Made by a program: the position numbers and the translations under genes | Part shown: piece after piece, positions 31,544-36,875 of the stretch | Layout: every line of letters starts with the position of its first letter | Numbering within the stretch: position 1 is the stretch's first letter | Notes under the pieces: generated by a model | What the model was told of the DNA's origin: nothing | The model's input: only the letters and a program-made list of their open reading frames with translations | The model's database searches: none | DNA from: an uncultured Gemmiger sp. | Lineage (GTDB): Bacteria; Bacillota; Clostridia; Oscillospirales; Ruminococcaceae | NCBI GenBank assembly: GCA_944388165.1 | Contig: CALXHS010000083.1 | Span: 1-36,875, forward strand | Length of the DNA: 36,875 nucleotides | Reading direction: 5' to 3'

Positions 31544-31572
31544 ATTGTAGTCACTTACTAATCAAAAATCAA
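31544..31572 (-). promoter_or_regulatory. promoter of groESL
   Basis: Minus strand TTGATT (31572-31567) and TACAAT (31549-31544), 17-nt spacer. CIRCE follows 4 nt later, so bound HrcA would block the start site. From here to the stop of the hydrolase gene at 31742 I see no gene and no clear terminator. Confidence 0.85.
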
Positions 31573-31741
31573 GTATCCCAAGTATAAAATTTTTGTGAAC
31601 AGCACTTTTTAACTATATATCGTGCTTTTATTTTTTCTTCAGAAAGCATTCACGGCCCTGCCCCCCTCTTTTTCCGGCTTCTTCGACCGCGATCTGGGTT
31701 TTAGCAGTCCCGTCACCGCCGCAGACAACTCAACCAGACCT

Positions 31742-32620
31742 TTACGGGCGGCGGTCCGGACGGCGGAAAGGCTCTTCGATACTCGTATCAAGCAGAGCAC
31801 CGTAACACTCCGGGCGGCGGTAGGCGTTGCCATGGACCTCGCTGCGGCGGTAGGCACGCAGCATCTCCATATCAAAGTCCGCCAGATAGATGCCTTCTTC
31901 CTCCCCGGCTTCCAGCAGGCATGTATCCCGGGAGCCGGCCAGGTCAGGCAGGTAGGCCACCCCGTCAAAGGCGGAGGAATGGCCGTTACAGTCGGGCTGA
32001 CCAGCGGGATAGTTGCAGGTGGCAATGGCCATCATATTTTCATAAGCCCGGCCCCGCAGCTGGGAAAGGCGGTTGATCTCCATGGGGCAGGCATTGGGCA
32101 CCAGCACCACCTCTGCCCCTTGCAGCATCAGCAGACGGGCGCTTTCGGGAAATTCCCGGTCGTAACAGATCATGGCGCCGATGCGCACGGTGCCGCCCGC
32201 CGTGTCCAGGTCAGCGGTATAGAACGCATCGCCCCGGCCCAGGCGGGCTTCTTCCCCGAAATCGCAGGTATGCACCTTGGCATAGTGCAGCACCATATTC
32301 CCATGGCGGTCATACACAAATAGAGAGTTTTTGGGCTGAGGGCCGTCAGCTTCCAGACAGGTCACTCCCACCGCCATCTCCAGTTCCCGGGCACAGCCGG
32401 CAAAAGCCCGCAGAAAAGGATGGCCGGCCGGAATGGCCGCCGCCTGCAGTTCGGCAGGGTCTTCGGCGATAGTGTAGCCGGTGCTCCACATCTCCGGGAA
32501 GAGGGCCAGGTCCGCTCCCATAGCTTTGGCACGGCGGCAGGCCTCCAGACCGATTTTGCGGTTTTCTTCCAGCGATGGGCCGGAGCGCAGCTGGAGCAGT
32601 GCAACGCGAAAATGTTCCAT
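31742..32620 (-). CDS. carbon-nitrogen hydrolase (nitrilase superfamily)
   Basis: A 292-residue nitrilase-superfamily enzyme. The catalytic triad is Glu43 (LFPEMW), Lys115 (HYAKVHTC) and Cys152 (MICYDREFPES), in the family spacing, followed by PNACPMEINRL and RAYENMMAIATCNY. Such enzymes cleave amides or nitriles; this pattern resembles N-carbamoyl/omega-amidase-type members but the substrate is not certain. The ATG at 32620 has AGGAAAGGGG upstream. It lies just after the clpX terminator and before groES, apparently as a single gene. Confidence 0.88.
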   Translation of the reverse strand: MEHFRVALLQLRSGPSLEENRKIGLEACRRAKAMGADLALFPEMWSTGYTIAEDPAELQAAAIPAGHPFLRAFAGCARELEMAVGVTCLEADGPQPKNSLFVYDRHGNMVLHYAKVHTCDFGEEARLGRGDAFYTADLDTAGGTVRIGAMICYDREFPESARLLMLQGAEVVLVPNACPMEINRLSQLRGRAYENMMAIATCNYPAGQPDCNGHSSAFDGVAYLPDLAGSRDTCLLEAGEEEGIYLADFDMEMLRAYRRSEVHGNAYRRPECYGALLDTSIEEPFRRPDRRP

Positions 32621-32660
32621 AGGGTTCCCCTTTCCTGCAATTCTGGCCGGTATGCAAAAA

Positions 32661-32693
32661 GGCGGCGGTCCACCCGTGGGGCAAACCGCCGCC
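32661..32693 (-). terminator. intrinsic terminator of the tig-clpPX operon
   Basis: Stem GGCGGCGGT / ACCGCCGCC with a 15-nt loop, extended by an AAAGG context; the minus strand reads TTTTTGCAT after the stem. It begins 8 nt past the clpX stop. Confidence 0.88.
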
Positions 32694-32700
32694 CTTTGCA

Positions 32701-34044
32701 TCAGGTCAGCGAAAGATTCTGATTCTTGTAGCGCTTGCGCACGGCGCCGTAGTCCAGATGGGGCTTGCCCCCGTTGACGGTATCCTCGTCGATGGTGACC
32801 CGGATGATGGTGGGGTCGGAGGGGATATCGTACATGATGGGGATGAGCAATTCTTCCACCACGCTGCGCAGACCGCGGGCACCGCTCTTGCGCTCGATGG
32901 TCTTTTTGGCGATGGCGTGCAGAGCCGCATCGGTAAAGACCAGTTCGGCGTTATCCAGGCCCAGCAGTTCCTTGTACTGGCGCACAATGCTGTTCTTGGG
33001 CTCGGTGAGCACCCGGACCATGGATTCCTCGTCCAGGGGGTCCAGCACGGTGACCACCGGCAGACGGCCGATGAGTTCGGGGATCAGGCCGAACTTGACC
33101 AGGTCGTCCGGTTCCACCTTGCGCAGCAGCTTCTGGCGGGTCTCGTCCTGGTCCAGATTGGTGCGCAGCTGGCTGCCGAAGCCCAGGGACGAAGTGTCGG
33201 TGCGCTTCTGGATGAGCTTTTCCAGACCGTCAAAAGCACCGCCGCAGATGAACAGGATGTTCTTGGTGTTGATCTGGATGAACTCCTGCTGCGGGTGCTT
33301 GCGGCCGCCCTGGGGCGGCACATTGCTGACGGTGCCTTCCAGGATCTTCAGCAGTGCCTGCTGAACGCCCTCGCCGCCCACATCGCGGGTGATGGAGGGG
33401 TTTTCGCTCTTGCGGGTGATCTTGTCGATCTCGTCCACATAAATGATGCCGATCTCTGCCTTGGGGATGTCGAAATCCGCCGCCTGGATCAGCTTGAGCA
33501 GGATGTTCTCCACGTCTTCGCCCACGTAGCCGGCCTCGGTGAGGGTGGTGGCGTCCGCGATGGCGAAGGGCACGCCCAGCATCTTGGCCAGGGTCTGGGC
33601 CAGCAGGGTCTTGCCGGTGCCGGATGGGCCCAACATGAGCACGTTGGACTTCTGCAGTTCCACGTCGCTCTCCTGCCCGGAGAGAATCCGCTTATAGTGG
33701 TTGTAGACCGAAACAGCCAGCACCTTTTTGGTCTCGTCCTGGCCGATGACATACTGATCCAGCCCTGCCTTGATCTCGGCCGGGGTGAGGATGCTGATGT
33801 CCTGCAGAGGGTCGATGCTGTGGCGCGGGCGCGCAGCCGCCGAGCGCCGCTGGGCGGTGGCCCGGGGCGGCGGCGGGGCGTCGTCATCCTTATACAGGGC
33901 GTTGTAACACATATCGATGCAGTCTTTGCAGATATTGACGCCGGGGCCGATGATCAGCTGTTCGACCTGCTTTTGCGAACGGCCGCAGAAACTGCAGATC
34001 AGTTCGCGTTCCTTTCCGTCTTTCCCGGAAATCGAATTTGCCAT
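32701..34044 (-). CDS. clpX: ATP-dependent Clp protease ATP-binding subunit ClpX
   Basis: A 447-residue AAA+ unfoldase. The N-terminal zinc-binding domain has Cys17, Cys20, Cys39 and Cys42; Walker A is GPSGTGKT (139-146), and the IGF-type loop that docks on ClpP appears as LGFGSQL (in this protein the hydrophobic tripeptide is LGF). Later motifs are [12 protein letters not shown] and [13 protein letters not shown] Pro/Ala/Arg-rich linker (about 56-75) joins zinc finger and AAA+ parts and is longer in prolines than usual. ClpX feeds substrates to ClpP. It starts 15 nt after clpP. Confidence 0.98.
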   Translation of the reverse strand: MANSISGKDGKERELICSFCGRSQKQVEQLIIGPGVNICKDCIDMCYNALYKDDDAPPPPRATAQRRSAAARPRHSIDPLQDISILTPAEIKAGLDQYVIGQDETKKVLAVSVYNHYKRILSGQESDVELQKSNVLMLGPSGTGKTLLAQTLAKMLGVPFAIADATTLTEAGYVGEDVENILLKLIQAADFDIPKAEIGIIYVDEIDKITRKSENPSITRDVGGEGVQQALLKILEGTVSNVPPQGGRKHPQQEFIQINTKNILFICGGAFDGLEKLIQKRTDTSSLGFGSQLRTNLDQDETRQKLLRKVEPDDLVKFGLIPELIGRLPVVTVLDPLDEESMVRVLTEPKNSIVRQYKELLGLDNAELVFTDAALHAIAKKTIERKSGARGLRSVVEELLIPIMYDIPSDPTIIRVTIDEDTVNGGKPHLDYGAVRKRYKNQNLSLT

Positions 34045-34059
34045 TTCCTTCCCCCGTGG

Positions 34060-34650
34060 TTAGTGTTTGGAGATGATCTCGTCGATCAGGCCGTATTCCT
34101 TGGCCTGCTGGGCGGTCATATAGTTGTCGCGCTCGGTGTCCCGTTCCACCACCTCAAGGGGCTGACCGGTGTAATCACTGATCAGGCCGTTGAGCTTGGA
34201 TTTCAGCCGGATGATATGGTCGGCGTGAATCTTGATGTCGGTAGCCTGGCCGGAGATCCCGCCGCCGCCGATGAGGGGCTGGTGGATCAGGATCTCGGAG
34301 TTGGGCAGGGCAAAGCGCTTGCCCTTGGTGCCGCTGGCCAGCAGGAAGGCGCCCATGGAAGCAGCCATGCCCACGCAGATGGTGGACACATCGCACTTGA
34401 TATACTGCATGGTATCATGGATGGCCATGCCGTCCGAGATGGAACCGCCCGGGCTGTTGATGTAGAAGCTGATATCCTTGTCAGGATCCTGCCCTTCCAG
34501 ATACAGCAGCTGCGCGATGATCAGGCTGGCCGAAGTGGGGTTCACATCCTCGCTCAACACAATGATGCGGTCGTTGAGCAGGCGGGAAAAGATATTGTAG
34601 CTGCGCTCTCCGCGCGCGGTCTGTTCGACGACGTAAGGTACCAAACTCAT
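34060..34650 (-). CDS. clpP: ATP-dependent Clp protease proteolytic subunit ClpP
   Basis: A 196-residue serine protease with the catalytic triad Ser98 (GMAASMGAF), His123 ([11 protein letters not shown]) and an Asp near 171 (ERDTERD). It forms the 14-mer barrel used by ClpX and other Clp ATPases. The ATG at 34650 has GGGAGGG upstream and matches the usual N-terminus ([16 protein letters not shown]); the frame runs further upstream without a good start. Between tig and clpP is a 112-nt gap with a strong hairpin. Confidence 0.98.
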   Translation of the reverse strand: MSLVPYVVEQTARGERSYNIFSRLLNDRIIVLSEDVNPTSASLIIAQLLYLEGQDPDKDISFYINSPGGSISDGMAIHDTMQYIKCDVSTICVGMAASMGAFLLASGTKGKRFALPNSEILIHQPLIGGGGISGQATDIKIHADHIIRLKSKLNGLISDYTGQPLEVVERDTERDNYMTAQQAKEYGLIDEIISKH

Positions 34651-34717
34651 GCAAGTTCCCTCCCGAAAAATCAATTCTTGTTTTGGCTGCCCGGGGAAAA
34701 ATTTCCCTGTGATAAAC

Positions 34718-34752
34718 CGACCGATACGGCGGCAGCGGCACCGTATCGGTCG
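34718..34752 (-). other. hairpin between tig and clpP
   Basis: A 12-bp perfect stem CGACCGATACGG / CCGTATCGGTCG with an 11-nt loop, beginning 11 nt past the tig stop. On the minus strand it is followed only by GTTTATC, too few T residues for an efficient terminator. It may be a weak terminator or a processing and stability element. Confidence 0.6.
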
Positions 34753-34762
34753 CAAATTGTTT

Positions 34763-36076
34763 TTATTCCTTGTTCTCGGAAGAAGCGTCCTCGTTCTCGA
34801 CGGTGACGTTGGCCTTCTCCTTCACAAAGTCGATGGCCTTGTTCACGGCCAGGTCGGCCTTGACAGCGGCTTCGTCCACAACGGAGCGGACCTTTTCCAC
34901 TTCCATCTTGTAGGCATCGGCGATACGCTTGATCTCATTTTCGAATTCCTCGTCGGTGGCCTGAATGGCTTCCTTGGCGACGATGGCTTCCATGGCCAGA
35001 CGCATCTTGACCTGCTTTTCAGCCTGCTCATGGAACTGAGCCTTGAAGTCATCCAGCTTCATGCCCATATACTGCAGATACTGCTCCAGCTTCAGGCCCT
35101 GCTGAGCGATGCGGTACTGGAAGTCCTGAACCAGCTCTTCCACGCGGGCTTCGTACATGGCCTCGGGCACTTCCACGGTCATGCCGTTGACGACCTGCTC
35201 GATCAGGTCGTTTTCGACCTGGGCGTCAGCCTGCTTGTTGTTGTTCTCTTCGATGTTCTTGCGGATGGAGTTCTTCAGCTCGTCCAGAGTGTCGTACTCG
35301 CTGACGTCCTTGGCGAAATCGTCGTCCAGCTCAGGCAGTTCCTTGTACTTCACTTCGTGCAGCTTGATCTTGAAGGTGGCGTCCTTTCCGGCCAGCTCTT
35401 CAGCCTGATACTGCTCGGGGAACTTGACGTTGACGTCAAACTCTTCGCCGGCAGAGTGGCCGATGACCTGATCTTCAAATCCGGGGATGAAGGAACCGCT
35501 GCCCAGCACCAGAGAGTAGTGCTCAGCCTTGCCGCCCTCGAAAGCGACGCCGTCCACAAAGCCCTCGAAGTCGATGTCCACGGTGTCGCCGTTCTCAGCA
35601 GCGCCCTCACGGGTCAGCAGACGGCCGTTGCGGTCCTGCATGCGCTTGATCTCGGCGTCGACCAGGGACTCATCCACAGTCTTGACCTTTTTGGTGACGT
35701 TCAAACCGGCGTAGTCACCCAGAGTGACTTCGGGCTTGACGGCGACCTTGACCTTCAGGGTAGCGCCCTCGGTCTCGGACATGGAAACAACTTCCGGCTC
35801 AGGACGGCCGACAACGTCGATGCCTGCTTCCTTGACGGCAGCCTCGTATGCTTCGGGGAACAGGTCGTTGATGGCGTCATAGTGGAAGATGTCAGCGCCG
35901 TACATCTTCTCGATCATGGCGCGGGGAGCCTTGCCCTTGCGGAAGCCGGGCACGGAATACTTCTTGCCTTCGCGCTTGAAAGCGGCGGCAACGGCATTTT
36001 TAAAGGTTTCGGCATCGATCGAGAACTGGAGCTCGACCATGCTTTTTTCCAGTTTTTCACAAGAAATCAGCTTCAT
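34763..36076 (-). CDS. tig: trigger factor
   Basis: A 437-residue ribosome-bound chaperone. The ribosome-binding signature is GFRKGKAP (44-51); the FKBP-type prolyl isomerase domain spans about 150-245 ([14 protein letters not shown] through the [13 protein letters not shown] stretch), followed by a helical C-terminal chaperone domain with an acidic tail. It shields nascent chains and forms the first gene of the usual tig-clpP-clpX set. The ATG at 36076 has GGAGG 7 nt upstream and the standard family N-terminus. Confidence 0.98.
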   Translation of the reverse strand: MKLISCEKLEKSMVELQFSIDAETFKNAVAAAFKREGKKYSVPGFRKGKAPRAMIEKMYGADIFHYDAINDLFPEAYEAAVKEAGIDVVGRPEPEVVSMSETEGATLKVKVAVKPEVTLGDYAGLNVTKKVKTVDESLVDAEIKRMQDRNGRLLTREGAAENGDTVDIDFEGFVDGVAFEGGKAEHYSLVLGSGSFIPGFEDQVIGHSAGEEFDVNVKFPEQYQAEELAGKDATFKIKLHEVKYKELPELDDDFAKDVSEYDTLDELKNSIRKNIEENNNKQADAQVENDLIEQVVNGMTVEVPEAMYEARVEELVQDFQYRIAQQGLKLEQYLQYMGMKLDDFKAQFHEQAEKQVKMRLAMEAIVAKEAIQATDEEFENEIKRIADAYKMEVEKVRSVVDEAAVKADLAVNKAIDFVKEKANVTVENEDASSENKE

Positions 36077-36107
36077 TTGTAGTCCTCCAAACATAGAAAT
36101 ACAAGTA

Positions 36108-36116
36108 ATTATATCA
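36108..36116 (-). promoter_or_regulatory. extended -10 promoter for tig
   Basis: Minus strand TGATATAAT, a TGn extension joined to a perfect TATAAT, 32 nt before the tig start. The -35 region (TGGTAT at 17 nt) is weak, as is usual with extended -10 promoters. Confidence 0.65.
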
Positions 36117-36177
36117 TGCAATGGCACAGAATACCAGTGCCTTTTGCATTTTTTTGCCTGTGCAGGCAAAAAATTTC

Positions 36178-36864
36178 TCAGTCACAGACCTTATAGGGGC
36201 AAAAAGCCAGCCCGTCGGCGGAAATGAGCTTGTAGCGGATGCCTTCCCGCTCCCCCTGCACAGCATAACGGATAGCTTTGCCGTGCAGATGGCCGTAAAA
36301 GCACTGCTGTACCCCGTGGGCTTTGAGCACGTCCACCAGTTCCTGGGCACAGGCGTTGCCGAACACCGGCGGGTAATGCAGGAAGGCGATGCGCTCTTGT
36401 GCTTCGTCCCCCGACGCCAGCGACATTTCCAGACGCCCGGCTTCCCGTGACATGATCTTGGCGCTCTGGGCGGCAGCATCGTCAAAGGGCCAGCCCCGGG
36501 ACCCGCACAGGGCTTTGCCGTCCACCAGGCAGCAGTTGTTGTGCAGGATGTGCAGGGTGTCCCAGCCGTTGGCGGCGATGTAGCTTTCCATCTTGCGGGC
36601 GGTGGTCCACCAGTAATCGTGGTTGCCCTTGAGCATCCACTTCCGGCCGGGCAGGGTCTGTAAAAAATCAAAGTCCGCTTTGGTGTCCTGAAGGCGCATG
36701 GCCCAGGAGGTATCCCCCGCCAGGATCACCGTGTCGTTTTCCTGAATCAGGGTGCGCCATTTGGATTCCAGCTTGGGGAGGTACCCTTCCCAGCCGGGGA
36801 ACACGTCCATGGGCTTGTCCGTGCCCAGGGAAAGGTGCAGGTCCCCGATCGCAAAAATTGCCAT
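36178..36864 (-). CDS. metallophosphoesterase
   Basis: A 228-residue calcineurin-like phosphoesterase. Metal-site motifs run in order: GDLHLSLG (7-14), AGDTSWA (about 49-55), LKGNHDYWW (78-86), FLHYPPVFG and YGHLHG. The GNHDYWW and HYPP wording is that of the COG1768-type phosphohydrolases of Firmicutes; the substrate is unknown. The ATG at 36864 has AAGGAAA close upstream, near the window edge. A T6/A6-flanked inverted repeat (36148-36172) lies past its stop, but it lacks a terminator tail. Confidence 0.92.
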   Translation of the reverse strand: MAIFAIGDLHLSLGTDKPMDVFPGWEGYLPKLESKWRTLIQENDTVILAGDTSWAMRLQDTKADFDFLQTLPGRKWMLKGNHDYWWTTARKMESYIAANGWDTLHILHNNCCLVDGKALCGSRGWPFDDAAAQSAKIMSREAGRLEMSLASGDEAQERIAFLHYPPVFGNACAQELVDVLKAHGVQQCFYGHLHGKAIRYAVQGEREGIRYKLISADGLAFCPYKVCD

Positions 36865-36875
36865 ATTGTTTCCTT

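Noticed and set aside
31573-31741. Possible small gene or terminator between groES and the nitrilase-type gene
   Set aside because: No start with ribosome binding site and no hairpin with T-tract was found; open frames here are shadows of the hydrolase gene.
32758-34806. A 682-codon open frame on the plus strand across clpX and clpP
   Set aside because: Antisense to two conserved genes; no start signal and no recognisable domain.
36148-36172. Inverted repeat TTTTTTGCCTG / CAGGCAAAAAA as a terminator of the metallophosphoesterase gene
   Set aside because: T residues precede and A residues follow the stem in both directions, so there is no U-tract after the hairpin.

Overview
The window looks like chromosomal DNA of a GC-rich, low-complexity-free Firmicute, most likely a gut Oscillospiraceae/Ruminococcaceae member of the Faecalibacterium, Gemmiger or Subdoligranulum type. 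This is judged from protein content and regulatory style only: strong Shine-Dalgarno sites, sigma-A promoters with 17-nt spacers, an alanine T-box, a lysine riboswitch, a CIRCE operator, and a YunB sporulation homologue. No insertion sequence, phage gene, CRISPR array or rRNA was seen.

Layout. 1-863: tRNA-Ala(GGC) on the minus strand and a divergent yunB-like gene. 860-6928 (minus): an operon of a transglutaminase-like lipoprotein, a GspF/PilC platform protein, four small single-span proteins resembling degenerate pseudopilins, a PilT-type ATPase and a CLC anion transporter. 7097-10366 (minus): a small unknown gene, a YfcE phosphodiesterase, a GNAT acetyltransferase, an SGNH esterase and queA. 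10387-15447 (plus): a lysine-riboswitch operon asd-dapA-dapB-capA-like lipoprotein-ACT protein. 15458-17285 (minus): a CAAX-type membrane protease, a small membrane protein and an HTH regulator. 17325-19368 (plus): nadE. 19374-24101 (minus): HIT protein, phosphoribosyltransferase, comEC, holA and a Toprim protein. 24108-27103 (minus): alaS behind a T-box. 27100-29417 (minus): a penicillin-binding transpeptidase and a VanZ protein. 29428-31572 (minus): groES-groEL under CIRCE. 31742-32620 (minus): a nitrilase-type hydrolase. 32661-36116 (minus): tig-clpP-clpX. 36178-36864 (minus): a metallophosphoesterase.

How the genes work together. The plus-strand operon makes dihydrodipicolinate-pathway intermediates for lysine and peptidoglycan, with lysine sensed by RNA and perhaps also by a free-standing ACT protein. 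AlaS is tied to charging of tRNA-Ala, and the window also carries a tRNA-Ala whose GGC anticodon and A73 discriminator fit the T-box logic. GroESL, trigger factor and ClpXP form the protein quality-control block. The least ordinary part is the 2.1-6.9 kb operon: it has a PilT-like motor and a platform protein but no PilB-like extension ATPase, no canonical pilin and no prepilin peptidase. About 14 kb away lies a ComEC whose C-terminal metallo-beta-lactamase-like region has no recognisable metal-binding histidines. Together these hint at a variant envelope-spanning or DNA-uptake apparatus, which is inference only.
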